From assembly GCA_000435075.1 (NCBI GenBank), contig FR890669.1, positions 23,343 to 87,342 of the forward strand: DNA of 64,000 bases, given 5' to 3'. The position numbers and the translations under genes are program-made. The stretch's first letter is position 1, and each line of letters begins with the position of its first letter. The notes below the pieces were generated by a model, which made no database searches, was not told the DNA's origin, and saw only the letters and a list, made by a program, of their open reading frames with translations. This stretch comes from Bacteroides sp. CAG:770. GTDB lineage: Bacteria > Bacteroidota > Bacteroidia > Bacteroidales > UBA932. This document shows positions 52,452-60,549 of this stretch, in pieces.

Positions 52452-53369
52452 TTACATGCCGATGAGGTCCTTGAACATGCGAATAATGCGCTTGCTCTGA
52501 AGTTGTGCGTGGTTCTCGGATGATGAAACGTCGTATGATAGACAAGGTGCTGAAGGGATGCACATTTCTTCTGCAAAACATGCTGATTCGAACTTCTCGA
52601 ACGTTCTGATTGAAAGACGTTTCTCCTGTCTCAAAGCAAGAATCTTGTCATATTGTTCAAGCTCTCGCTCTGATTGTCCCAGCAATTCCTCCAGAATGGA
52701 TTCCATGTCGGGATCCGGTTCTGCATAGATCTCTCTGGCTATGTCAAGTGATTGCTTGTTCAATGTCGCGATGAGCGCATCATTGAGCTCATTTACCAGT
52801 CTCTTGACCTTCGCGCATAATCTTGATGTACGGGTGCGGAGAGTGCCGGCTGTGATGCCCAGGACACTTGCCACATCCTTGTCATTCAGGTCTTCGTCGG
52901 GCCATGAATAGAAACCCATGAAGTGCTTGTATGCGCTCCTGAAGAACAGGTATCTGTCCTCGCTGGACTCGTGCTGGTTGAACCATGCAATGGCAAAACC
53001 GACATGCATCAATGTTATGTCGAGAGGCTGGCCAGTTTTGGCAGCTGCAAGCTGGAGACGGTACTCGGCAAGGGCCTCCCGCATCTCCGTCAGTATTTTG
53101 TTCTCTTCTAGCAGGAAATGACGGAATGTCTGGCGGAGCCACGCAGGAGTTGCTTTCTCATCCCTTATCTGCTGGAGATAATAGCCCTTGACGTCATCAT
53201 TGACATACTTCGGCTTGGCCTCATACAGATAGAGGTAGAAGTCGGAGAGGTAGTCGTCGAATGTCTTTATTGCTGACAATCCGGAGTCCTGAAAGAAGAC
53301 CTGCTGATAGCAGTTCTTCAGTAATCCCCGGTAGGTTACCATCAGCAGGTCATAGATTCTTTGCTTCAT
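52452..53369 (-). CDS. Sigma-factor-like regulator paired with a VWA protein
   Basis: 305 residues. The first 100 residues resemble sigma region 2 (KTFDDYLSDFYLYLYEAKPKY, ATPAWLRQTFRHFLLEENKI). Around 165-195 a region-4-like HTH is clear: LNDKDVASVLGITAGTLRTRTSRLCAKVKRL. It is longer than usual ECF sigma factors, with a C-terminal tail of about 100 residues of unknown role. It starts 5 bp after the VWA gene, so they are co-transcribed. The VWA protein may control its activity (inference). No anti-sigma factor of known type is nearby. Confidence 0.7.
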   Translation of the reverse strand: MKQRIYDLLMVTYRGLLKNCYQQVFFQDSGLSAIKTFDDYLSDFYLYLYEAKPKYVNDDVKGYYLQQIRDEKATPAWLRQTFRHFLLEENKILTEMREALAEYRLQLAAAKTGQPLDITLMHVGFAIAWFNQHESSEDRYLFFRSAYKHFMGFYSWPDEDLNDKDVASVLGITAGTLRTRTSRLCAKVKRLVNELNDALIATLNKQSLDIAREIYAEPDPDMESILEELLGQSERELEQYDKILALRQEKRLSIRTFEKFESACFAEEMCIPSAPCLSYDVSSSENHAQLQSKRIIRMFKDLIGM

Positions 53370-53374
53370 GCTTT

Positions 53375-54064
53375 TTAGTCCTTTTTACTGGTCTTCTTTG
53401 GCCCATCGTCGAAGTAGTCACTTGCGCAAGCCATCTTTATCTTGGCTTCACGGGACATCATAGGTGTCGCCATCTCATAGCACATGGCATTGGCCTCGAA
53501 GTAGCGCTCGCGGCTCCGACGCTCCTTCTCGAACATAACCTTGGTCCCTTCTTCGTCTTGGACGAAGTTCAGGGCATTGGTGATGTTGATGGTCATGGCG
53601 ACTCTTACTGCATCCTGGTTGGCACCGATGTAGGTGAACATCCAGCCTTTCTTCTTCAGCTCGTCGATGATGGTGGCTATAGCCTTGCCGCTATACTCCT
53701 TGCTGCAGTTCTCCTCACCATCGGTGATGATTGTCACAAGGACGCTGTCGTCATCGGATACTTGTTTCCTGATGCTGTTGATACCAAAGCCGATGGCATC
53801 AAAAAGGGGAGTGCAGGCTCCCGGGTTGTACTCGTCAGGACGGAGATCATTGACCTCCCTGATGGAAACCTTGTCTCTAAGGAGCCGGATGTTGTCAGAC
53901 TCGAAAGGAACGATGCTGACGAGCTGCTCCTGATCAGGATATTTTTTCTGCGCTTTGCGTATTGTCTGCAATGTCTCGTTCAGACCGTTGAGCGCTTGAC
54001 TCTTGATACAACTCATGCTGCCGCTCTCATCCAGAATAATCAGATTGAATACCTTTGTCTTCAT
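53375..54064 (-). CDS. VWA-domain protein with intact MIDAS
   Basis: 229 residues, nearly all one von Willebrand factor A domain. DESGSM provides DxSxS (Asp12, Ser14, Ser16), a Thr in ACTPLFDAI and Asp in TIITDGEEN complete the metal-ion adhesion site. No signal peptide, so cytoplasmic. The C-terminus is Lys-rich. It is the first gene of a pair with the sigma-like protein. Cytoplasmic VWA proteins usually act as metal-dependent adaptors; the partner here is probably the product of 52452. Confidence 0.82.
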   Translation of the reverse strand: MKTKVFNLIILDESGSMSCIKSQALNGLNETLQTIRKAQKKYPDQEQLVSIVPFESDNIRLLRDKVSIREVNDLRPDEYNPGACTPLFDAIGFGINSIRKQVSDDDSVLVTIITDGEENCSKEYSGKAIATIIDELKKKGWMFTYIGANQDAVRVAMTINITNALNFVQDEEGTKVMFEKERRSRERYFEANAMCYEMATPMMSREAKIKMACASDYFDDGPKKTSKKD

Positions 54065-54190
54065 AATAAGTTTCTTTTAAAGTTTAACTTGTTGTTCTGA
54101 CTATAGGTAGGAGAGAAACGGGGGTTGTTACACATTGACAGATATTTTTTTTGAAAAACTGTCGTCGAGATTGTTATTCCCGTTCAAGTC

Positions 54191-54775
54191 TCAGGGTTGG
54201 TCAATGCGGGAGAGGCGTTTTATCCTTTCGGGGATGCTGAACCTTTTTTTGAGCTCCGCTTCAATGATAGCATTGACCTCGCGTCGTCTTCGGGCCTGCT
54301 CAATGGCGAATTTGCGGCTTTCTCTGCGATGCGCCTGATATGCCTCCCATTTTGTCCTGTTTTCCTCTAGCGTTGACTCAATCTTTTCCATTGTATTTTC
54401 AATGCTGGACTTGCCGAGTTCGCATTCCCAGACTGTGATTGCGCTCCAGCCGATGGATTCGAGGCGCTGGATATTGACGAGGTCCCGCTCCTGATTCCGT
54501 GCAATCTTATTCACCCAGAATTCAGTCCGCGTTTTCGGCATGACGAATTTGCTGCAGCCCTTGTGTCCATGCCAGAAGCAGCCGTTCACGAAGATGCAGG
54601 TGCGGTATTTGGGCAGGACGATGTCCGGAGTCCCGGGCAATGTGCGGACGCATTTGCGGAACCTGTATCCCCGGTGCCACAATTCACGCCTGACCGCCTG
54701 TTCGGGGCGTGTGTCTTCCGAGTGTATTCTGGCCATGCAATCGTGGCGTTGTTCGGGTGTCATGCGGTCCGGCAT
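54191..54775 (-). CDS. vsr: Very short patch repair endonuclease
   Basis: 194 residues, longer at the C-terminus than the usual 130-150. RMTPEQRHDCMARIHSEDTRPEQAVRRELW, GYRFRK, PGTPDIVLPKYRTCIFVNGCFWHGH and the zinc-site Cys and His are all present (PF03852). Vsr nicks next to T:G mismatches that arise from 5-methylcytosine deamination, so it normally accompanies a cytosine methyltransferase; none is in this window. The Lys/Arg-rich C-terminal extension ends KRLSRIDQP, and a similar end is found as a fossil at 56155. Confidence 0.88.
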   Translation of the reverse strand: MPDRMTPEQRHDCMARIHSEDTRPEQAVRRELWHRGYRFRKCVRTLPGTPDIVLPKYRTCIFVNGCFWHGHKGCSKFVMPKTRTEFWVNKIARNQERDLVNIQRLESIGWSAITVWECELGKSSIENTMEKIESTLEENRTKWEAYQAHRRESRKFAIEQARRRREVNAIIEAELKKRFSIPERIKRLSRIDQP

Positions 54776-54792
54776 GGTTCAATGTCTATCGA

Positions 54793-55356
54793 TTATTTCA
54801 ATGCCTTGCCGTCGGAGAAAGCGTTACCGACTTTCTCGCCCAACTGGATATAACCATGATGAATAGGGTCGAAGACGATCAACTCCATTTTCTCCATGTC
54901 TGGATTTCCGTCTTCTGCCAGATACTTTTCACCTACAAGGATATTGACGATTTCTGCAACGAGATAATAGCCCGTTTCGCTTTCATTGAACTTCTCCTTG
55001 ATGCGGCACTCAAGGGTCATCGGGAAATCGGTGAACACAGGAGCATTGACCTTCGTCGCCTTCTCGATGTTCCATCCCGTCTTCTCCATTTTCTTCGGGT
55101 CGTTCTTGGCGGAAACGATGCCTACGAAATCAGCGGCCACCATGGTTTTCCTGGTTGCGAAGGCAACGGTAAACTCGCCGCTGATCTTCAGGTTGTCTGT
55201 GGTGACGTGTTTCCCCATCGAGATCATAATCTCATTCGCGTCCCACTGTCCTGCCCAGGCGGCGTTCATTGCATTGGCAACTCCTTCTTTATTATATGTG
55301 CCGATAATCAGCACAGGCTGTGGTACTGCCCACGGCTTAGGTTCAAAAGTTTTCAT
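54793..55356 (-). CDS. Flavin reductase-like protein
   Basis: 187 residues of the FMN-binding split-barrel group (PF01613): PQPVLIIGTYNKEGVANAMNAAW near the N-terminus, GEFTVAFATRKT, and GEIVNIL-like VAEIVNILVGEKYL. It binds FMN and probably reduces flavin with NAD(P)H or acts on a small substrate. Cytoplasmic. It lies 17 bp upstream of vsr on the same strand, but the link is probably accidental. Confidence 0.82.
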   Translation of the reverse strand: MKTFEPKPWAVPQPVLIIGTYNKEGVANAMNAAWAGQWDANEIMISMGKHVTTDNLKISGEFTVAFATRKTMVAADFVGIVSAKNDPKKMEKTGWNIEKATKVNAPVFTDFPMTLECRIKEKFNESETGYYLVAEIVNILVGEKYLAEDGNPDMEKMELIVFDPIHHGYIQLGEKVGNAFSDGKALK

Positions 55357-55437
55357 ACATAAATTATTATAAATGATTCATGTGGAAAAATATCATTAGA
55401 ACAGAGATGTTCAATGCAAATATATGCATATTATGTG

Positions 55438-56160
55438 ATGTCGTCAAGAAAGAAAACATTAAACGACAAGTTCAATATATTAAGCGAAAAACAATGTGCA
55501 AGAAATTTCGTACTTTCGCTTAAATATAATCAGTTAGATACATATTTTATGGATCAGATAAATTGTCCAAAGTTTCCAGATGACCTTAGAATCGGGCGGG
55601 AGATAATTGATTGTAATCTCGATTCCTTTTTTGACGGATTCTTCGATGAAGAGTGGAGTACACTTGATGGTATTCTTCCTACCGGAAAAGCTATTGTTAT
55701 ACTTCATACTCATGGACTGAGGATTGCTGTTGATGATGTGACTTATGATATTCATAATTCACAGATAATCAGCATTGTCAAGGAATCATCCTCAGAGCTG
55801 AGACAAGAATATAAATCCAATCTTGGGCGTGTCCTGCCGGGAGGAATGCTTATGGGGACGCGTGGTGCGATTTTAGGCGGACTGTCCAGTATTGAGGCGA
55901 GGTCCAAGCGAGTACCGATTCAATATGTATCTATAAACTTTTGGGATGTAGACTCGAAAACACCCCAGACCATCTTGATCAGTTGCGAGAAGGATGAACC
56001 CGTTGATGAGTTTATCAATCGTCAAAAAGCGGAGAATGCGCTTAATATATCACAAAATAGGGTTGCCGGAGACGATAAGCATCAGAGAGTAGTGATAGCC
56101 ATATGTTGTATAATCTTCTGTATTCTCTTCGTGATATTTATTGTTATGAGTAGTTTATAA
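55438..56160 (+). CDS. Hypothetical protein with C-terminal membrane helix
   Basis: 240 residues from ATG 55438 (MSSRKK); a start at 55414 would add eight residues. Residues about 60-190 form a soluble domain (GREIIDCNLDSFFDGFFDEEW, GKAIVILHTHGLRIAVDD, SQIISIVKESSSELRQEY) with a Gly-rich stretch GGMLMGTRGAILGGLSS, which may be a lipid-associated helix. The last 22 residues are a strong transmembrane helix, so it is probably tail-anchored in the inner membrane. No family recognised. Low GC and no heptamer; part of the accessory segment with cassette 2. Confidence 0.65.
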   Translation: MSSRKKTLNDKFNILSEKQCARNFVLSLKYNQLDTYFMDQINCPKFPDDLRIGREIIDCNLDSFFDGFFDEEWSTLDGILPTGKAIVILHTHGLRIAVDDVTYDIHNSQIISIVKESSSELRQEYKSNLGRVLPGGMLMGTRGAILGGLSSIEARSKRVPIQYVSINFWDVDSKTPQTILISCEKDEPVDEFINRQKAENALNISQNRVAGDDKHQRVVIAICCIIFCILFVIFIVMSSL

Positions 56161-56215
56161 GAAGTCTTCGTCAATGCGTGAGATGCGTTTTATTTGCCGC
56201 GGATCATTATGGTTC
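56155..56215 (-). pseudogene. Fossil of a Vsr-like C-terminus
   Basis: The minus strand reads RQIKRISRIDEDFL and a stop, like RIKRLSRIDQP at the end of vsr. The DNA matches vsr at 54200-54224 in about 22 of 24 positions. Confidence 0.5.
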
Positions 56216-56277
56216 AGCCAATGAAGATTAATATCTAATTTGCAGAGAATGATGTAAGTTGTTCGAGATAATTTTTC

Positions 56278-56285
56278 TATTTTTG
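56278..56285 (+). promoter_or_regulatory. -7 box of cassette 2
   Basis: TATTTTTG matches TAnnTTTG. ATG 56301 lies 15 bp after it and ATG 56373 lies 87 bp after it. Confidence 0.5.
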
Positions 56286-56372
56286 TAAAAAGAGGTTGTA
56301 ATGGTTGCATATCGAAACGCAATCCCGAATGGCTCAGACAATTCTTATGCATTTTTTGAAAAAACGGAGAAT

Positions 56373-56597
56373 ATGGATTTGACGCATAATATAATTGAAT
56401 ATGTAAACTGCTGTGTTGGTGCTTTTGCTAATCGGTTTAAGCTTTCATTGACACAGTCTTACGCCTATTTGCGTAGATTCAAAGGAATAGACTTTCTTAT
56501 TGATTGCTATGCGGCTGAGCATACTCTTTCTATAGATGATGCGGTGGAGGATATTGCCATATTATGCCAAAAGAATGGAGGTCGAATAGGATGCTGA
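56373..56597 (+). CDS. DUF3791-family small protein, first gene of cassette 2
   Basis: 74 residues from ATG 56373, the family's usual length and equal to its counterpart at 1860; an in-frame ATG at 56301 would add 24 residues. The DUF3791 pattern is seen in IIEYVNCCVGAFANRF, LRRFKGIDFLIDCY and EHTLSIDDAVED. Its stop overlaps the start of the next gene by 7 bp. It differs strongly in sequence from the cassette-1 member, so the two cassettes were probably acquired separately rather than copied locally. Role unknown; partner or antitoxin of the DUF3990 protein (inference). Confidence 0.75.
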   Translation: MDLTHNIIEYVNCCVGAFANRFKLSLTQSYAYLRRFKGIDFLIDCYAAEHTLSIDDAVEDIAILCQKNGGRIGC

Positions 56598-57076
56598 AGT
56601 TGTTTCATGGAAGTAATGTCGTGATTGATAAAATTGATTTATGTCGTTCACGAAAAGGCAAGGATTTTGGGTGTGGCTTTTATCTGAATCCTAATGAATA
56701 TCAGGCAATGGAAATGGCAGTTCGTACTGCTCAAAGATTACAGGAAGGAATGCCGGTAGTTAATACTTACTTGTTTGATGATAGTTTGATTAAAGAAGAT
56801 TCTACGATATTGTCTGTAAAAGTCTTTGAAGATTATTCTGCAGAGTGGGCAGAATTTGTTTTGATGAATAGAAAGAATATGACGTCGACACCTGCACACT
56901 CTTACGATATAGTAATAGGTCCAATCGCAGACGATACGGTGGGTCTTCAAATGCGTCGCTTTATCCAAGGCTACATCAGCCTTGACCGAATGATCGAAGA
57001 ACTGCGTTTTAATAAGCCTTCTGTCCAGTATTTCTTTGGAACAGAAAAAGCTGTTAGTTATTTAAAGAAGGTTTGA
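56591..57076 (+). CDS. DUF3990 protein of cassette 2, probable ADP-ribosyltransferase fold
   Basis: 161 residues from ATG 56591, inside the upstream stop. It carries LFHGS, KDFGCGFYLNPNEYQAMEMA, AEWAEFVLMNR and YDIVIGPIADD, the same ordered motifs as the cassette-1 protein. Conserved His, Tyr and Glu positions fit an ADP-ribosyltransferase-like site. Cytoplasmic, no signal peptide. Likely a toxin or modifying enzyme held in check by one of its small neighbours (inference). Confidence 0.78.
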   Translation: MLKLFHGSNVVIDKIDLCRSRKGKDFGCGFYLNPNEYQAMEMAVRTAQRLQEGMPVVNTYLFDDSLIKEDSTILSVKVFEDYSAEWAEFVLMNRKNMTSTPAHSYDIVIGPIADDTVGLQMRRFIQGYISLDRMIEELRFNKPSVQYFFGTEKAVSYLKKV

Positions 57077-57078
57077 TC

Positions 57079-57300
57079 ATGAGTGAAAATATTCAGTTTC
57101 AGATAGAATGCCTCTCTACGGAATTAGTGGAAATGCTGATGCGGAAGTATGGATGGGATATGAAGAAAGCCCTAGATGAACTGTATTCTTCAGAAACCTA
57201 CAAGCGCTTGTGTAATCCTGCATGTGGTTTGTATTATGAAGGAGCAGTTTATGTTTTCTCTTATTTGGAGAATGAAATTGAGACTGGGGTAGTAAAATAA
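57079..57300 (+). CDS. Small helical protein, third gene of cassette 2
   Basis: 73 residues from ATG 57079, 3 bp after the DUF3990 stop; a TTG at 57073 overlaps that stop. LYSSETYKRLC aligns with LYSSDTYLRLE of the cassette-1 member, and MLMRKYGWDMKKALDE with AMLAEDKGITIVDAMKL. No catalytic motif. The fixed position behind DUF3990 in both cassettes makes it a candidate immunity partner. Function not known. Confidence 0.7.
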   Translation: MSENIQFQIECLSTELVEMLMRKYGWDMKKALDELYSSETYKRLCNPACGLYYEGAVYVFSYLENEIETGVVK

Positions 57301-57799
57301 TGGTGCTCATACTGAATTATTCGCAAAGAGTGTCGAATTGCATTTTCAAATCGGAGTCCAATCTAATTCGTATTGTCCAGAACGACAGGTATTTTATAAA
57401 GAAATTTGCCTGTTCTCAAGAAAAACCATAATTTAGTGGAGTTGATTGGATCAAAAGAAATAAAGTTTACAATGCAGCAAAGAAGAATGAACAACTGGAC
57501 AAACTTATCTGATCAAGGTATCAAATGCCTTGAAGGGATGTCGTATGTCCATACTTCTGGTATTGAAACATTAAATACTTATTGCGAAATTTTCCGACTA
57601 ACGTTTGATAAACCATCTGGGATACGATGATGCAGGTATCCCATTGATGCGGTATACGAAAACCGTCGGAGAGTCATTACCACACTTTTCGACGGTTTTA
57701 TTTTTGTGCCTGTTGGTGACGTTAGCCCGGTGCTATAATCTCCGTCAATTCCGTCCACAGGTAGAATTGTAATATGTTATTAACCGCGCAGAGATGCGC
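57301..57799. other. Intergenic stretch after cassette 2
   Basis: 499 bp. A small frame at 57472-57630 (52 codons) has no recognisable family and is left out. A stem-loop lies at 57659-57699. Confidence 0.55.
57659..57699 (+). terminator. Stem-loop terminator
   Basis: AAAACCGTCG and CGACGGTTTT enclose 21 bases and are followed by ATTTTTG. Confidence 0.75.
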
Positions 57800-58402
57800 A
57801 TGAATGAAAAAATTATGAATTTTAAATTTGATGGAAGCAGGGTGTTCTTTACATCCGACACTCACTTCAACCACGCCAATATCATCAGGTTCTGCAATAG
57901 ACCTTTCAAGGATGTGTCACACATGAATGAAGCAATTATATCCAACTGGAACCGTGTGGTAGGTCCGGAGGATATCGTATTCCACCTGGGTGATTTCTGT
58001 CTGGGAGGTTCTGCCGAATGGATAAATGTACTGAACAGGCTGAACGGGAAAATTTACCTTATTTCCGGCAACCACGACATCAAGAACCTGAGGCAAAATT
58101 ATACGAAATACTTCGAGCATATATCAATGCAGATGTATATCGAAGTAGATAAACAGAAGATATATCTGAATCATTGTCCGTTCCTTTGTTATGGCGGCTC
58201 ATACAATGGTACATGGCAACTTTTTGGACACGTGCATACAAGCAGAAACAATACCGGAAAGGATGCGCCCAGGCTGAGTATGCTTCTTCCGACACAATAT
58301 GATGTCGGAGTGGACAACAATGATTTTACACCGGTCTCTTTTGCACAGGTGAAAGCAATTATTGAGAAACAAATTGAACAATCAAAGAAAGGAGAACAAT
58401 AA
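57800..58402 (+). CDS. Metallophosphoesterase, first of a pair
   Basis: 200 residues from ATG 57800; ATG 57815 is also possible. The calcineurin-like motifs are complete: FTSDTHFNH, FHLGDFCLGG, ISGNHD, a later His in YLNHCP and FGHVHTS. Two metal ions and a phosphoester substrate, perhaps a nucleotide or RNA end, are expected. Cytoplasmic. It lies one base before a second phosphoesterase gene in the same direction. Paired phosphoesterases of this size occur on mobile elements. Confidence 0.86.
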   Translation: MNEKIMNFKFDGSRVFFTSDTHFNHANIIRFCNRPFKDVSHMNEAIISNWNRVVGPEDIVFHLGDFCLGGSAEWINVLNRLNGKIYLISGNHDIKNLRQNYTKYFEHISMQMYIEVDKQKIYLNHCPFLCYGGSYNGTWQLFGHVHTSRNNTGKDAPRLSMLLPTQYDVGVDNNDFTPVSFAQVKAIIEKQIEQSKKGEQ

Positions 58403-58403
58403 G

Positions 58404-59171
58404 ATGAAAATACAATACATGAGTGATCTGCACATGGAGTTCCAGGAGAACAGCAGATATTTGAAAAACAATGAATTGCCTGTAACGGGCGATGTCTTGG
58501 TGTTGGCCGGGGATATTTTCTATCTCAAGGATAAGGTCGCTCCGTTGACGAAGTTCTGGAAATGGGCCTCAGAGAACTACCGGCAGGTTCTGATTGTCCC
58601 GGGCAACCACGAATATTATAACTATTCAGACGTGATGGAACGAGGCCTGCAATGGCGATGGATGTTCCGAGAGAATGTCGGTTACTACCAGAACCAGGTT
58701 GTTCGTGTCAATGACATTGACTTCGTCCTGAGTACACTTTGGTCTTGGATCAATCCTAACGACGAGTATTTCGTGTGGAAAGGCATTAATGACTTCCGCC
58801 AGATAAAGTTCGATGGGAAGTTGCTTCAGGTGGATGACTTCAACCGGATGCACGAGACTAGTATTGGCTTTATTCGGAAAAGCATTGAGGATAGCACTGC
58901 GGCCCATATTGTCGTGGTTACACATCATTTGCCGACACTTCAAGTAGTTGCTCCGTATCATAGAGGTTCCGTGCTGAACAGCGCCTTTGCCAGTGATTAC
59001 GGAGAACGGATAGCCAACAGCCGGATTGATGCCTGGATCTACGGGCATTCGCATACCAACATCGACACTGTGATTGGCCGGGCCCGTATAATCTGCAATC
59101 AGATGGGATATGTTTTTGAAAATGAACACCTGATGAACGGATTTGATCCGGCCAAGTTTATTGAAATTTAA
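58404..59171 (+). CDS. Metallophosphoesterase, second of a pair
   Basis: 255 residues from ATG 58404. AAAGGAGAACAATAAG just before it is one of the few good ribosome-binding sites in the window and sits inside the end of the previous gene. Motifs: MSDLHMEF, LAGDIFY, VPGNHEYY, THHLPT and YGHSHTNID, a full set for the calcineurin-like superfamily (PF00149). Only distantly similar to its neighbour, so they probably act on different substrates or form a hetero-complex. Contains an inverted heptamer pair at 58707-58721. Confidence 0.86.
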   Translation: MKIQYMSDLHMEFQENSRYLKNNELPVTGDVLVLAGDIFYLKDKVAPLTKFWKWASENYRQVLIVPGNHEYYNYSDVMERGLQWRWMFRENVGYYQNQVVRVNDIDFVLSTLWSWINPNDEYFVWKGINDFRQIKFDGKLLQVDDFNRMHETSIGFIRKSIEDSTAAHIVVVTHHLPTLQVVAPYHRGSVLNSAFASDYGERIANSRIDAWIYGHSHTNIDTVIGRARIICNQMGYVFENEHLMNGFDPAKFIEI

Positions 59172-59341
59172 TGGGTTGGCAGGAAGAGGGGTCTATATAC
59201 GAACTGCCGTGGGAATACGAATGTGCGGACGGGTAATGTTCGTTTCTGATTCTAAGCAATATCAAGCGATTGTTTCTATTGCAGAATGGCAGCCGGATTC
59301 TCGTGTGAAATCTATCTCCTGACGAGTTGTAGATGTGTGAT

Positions 59342-59368
59342 TTGGCTTACCATCTGTGGTTAAGCCAA
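59342..59368. terminator. Stem-loop overlapping the RhuM stop codon
   Basis: TTGGCTTA and TAAGCCAA enclose 11 bases. Confidence 0.5.
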
Positions 59369-60373
59369 GTCTTTCAGTGTTTTCCTGACTTCCTTATCAA
59401 AGTCAGAATCAATCTGTTGCGTCGGGTCAAACAACGCATATTCATCTTCGGCCTTTTTCTTTGCCTGAGCCGCAGAAATCTTGCCTCTGTCAGGAAGAAT
59501 CTGATAACGGCGGAATGTCAGGAATTCATTGATGCTGGCAGCGAACTGCTCCATATTGAATGTATTCTCGCGCTCAATGAGGTCTTCGATATAGTCGAAA
59601 TATCCTGCTACAGTGCGTTCCAACTGTCTAATTTCCTTCTCCTGAAGGTAGTTTTTTGCAATGCTTACATCTGATTTCAAGACTCGTCCGTCCGGAGAGT
59701 TCTTCCAAGTTGTCAGTCCCATATGTTCTTTCGTATGGTCGGCTTTGGTATAGATGATTTCCGCCGCTGTCTGGCCAGTTATGGCATAGTGGAAGCGGTT
59801 TTGGACCATTGCATAGAAATCTCGTGTTGTCTTTGCGTTGCGGTCATAGTCAATGCTGCACTCAGCATATATGTCCGTAATCTGCTGCCAGATACGTCGT
59901 TCGCTTGCGCGGATGGAGCGTACTCTTTCGAGCAATTCACGAAAATAGTCTTTTCCGAATAGGGCTGTACCTTGCTTCAGACGCTCGTCATCCATTGCGA
60001 AGCCTTTGCGGATATATTCATTGAGAATCTTTGTGGCCCATTGACGGAACTTGGTCGCCTTTGCGGAGTTGATGCGATAACCAATGGCAATTATCGCATC
60101 AAGATGATAGAAGTCAACATTATGGGTTTGTGACTTATCTTCCATAGCTCCATGAGGAGTGGTTATTTCCATTTTGGAAACAACCACGTTCTTCTCAAGT
60201 TCACCCTCTTCAAATATGTTCTTCAGATGTTTGCTGACAGCAGGAACGCCGACACCAAACAGCTGTGCCATTGCTTTTTGGGTACACCATATCGTTTCAT
60301 CTTTTATGACAACCTGCACCTTGCCGCTGTCTTCCGGCATATTGTACAGTAGGAATTGAACCTCTCTATCCAT
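59360..60373 (-). CDS. RhuM-family protein
   Basis: 337 residues from ATG 60373, chosen because the -7 box at 60421-60428 leaves no room for the in-frame ATG at 60418. It is a member of the RhuM family (PF13310): VVIKDETIWCTQKAMAQLFGV, HLKNIFEEGEL, HNVDFYHLDAIIAIGYRINS, FRQWATKILNEYIRKGF and the later FHYAITGQTAAEI. The first 60 residues are a winged-helix-like DNA-binding region. RhuM was named on a Salmonella pathogenicity island; in Bacteroidales it is often found inside restriction or defence loci. Its function is unproven. It precedes an accessory segment with a helicase and a DGQHR protein. Confidence 0.88.
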   Translation of the reverse strand: MDREVQFLLYNMPEDSGKVQVVIKDETIWCTQKAMAQLFGVGVPAVSKHLKNIFEEGELEKNVVVSKMEITTPHGAMEDKSQTHNVDFYHLDAIIAIGYRINSAKATKFRQWATKILNEYIRKGFAMDDERLKQGTALFGKDYFRELLERVRSIRASERRIWQQITDIYAECSIDYDRNAKTTRDFYAMVQNRFHYAITGQTAAEIIYTKADHTKEHMGLTTWKNSPDGRVLKSDVSIAKNYLQEKEIRQLERTVAGYFDYIEDLIERENTFNMEQFAASINEFLTFRRYQILPDRGKISAAQAKKKAEDEYALFDPTQQIDSDFDKEVRKTLKDLA

Positions 60374-60420
60374 ATCAACTACTTCTTCTGCTTGAAGAAA
60401 CCATAAGTATGGCCTCAATA

Positions 60421-60428
60421 CAAAGGTA
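60421..60428 (-). promoter_or_regulatory. -7 box of the RhuM gene
   Basis: Plus strand CAAAGGTA, minus strand TACCTTTG. Confidence 0.6.
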
Positions 60429-60506
60429 GCGAATTTTATGGACTTGACAGTTATCCGATTTGCTTTCGATAGGGCATTTTTACGTCATCGGTGCGATAGT
60501 TACGTT

Positions 60507-60549
60507 TTCCGGTTGATATCCGTTCAGTGATTCCGGTGATATCCGTTCA
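60507..60549. repeat. Tandem 19/20-bp direct repeat upstream of RhuM
   Basis: TTCCGGTTGATATCCGTTCA at 60507-60526 and TTCCGGTGATATCCGTTCA at 60531-60549, 24 bp apart. Confidence 0.75.

Noticed and set aside
57472..57630. Possible small gene of 52 codons after cassette 2
   Set aside because: No family, no coupling and no clear promoter; left as unassigned.
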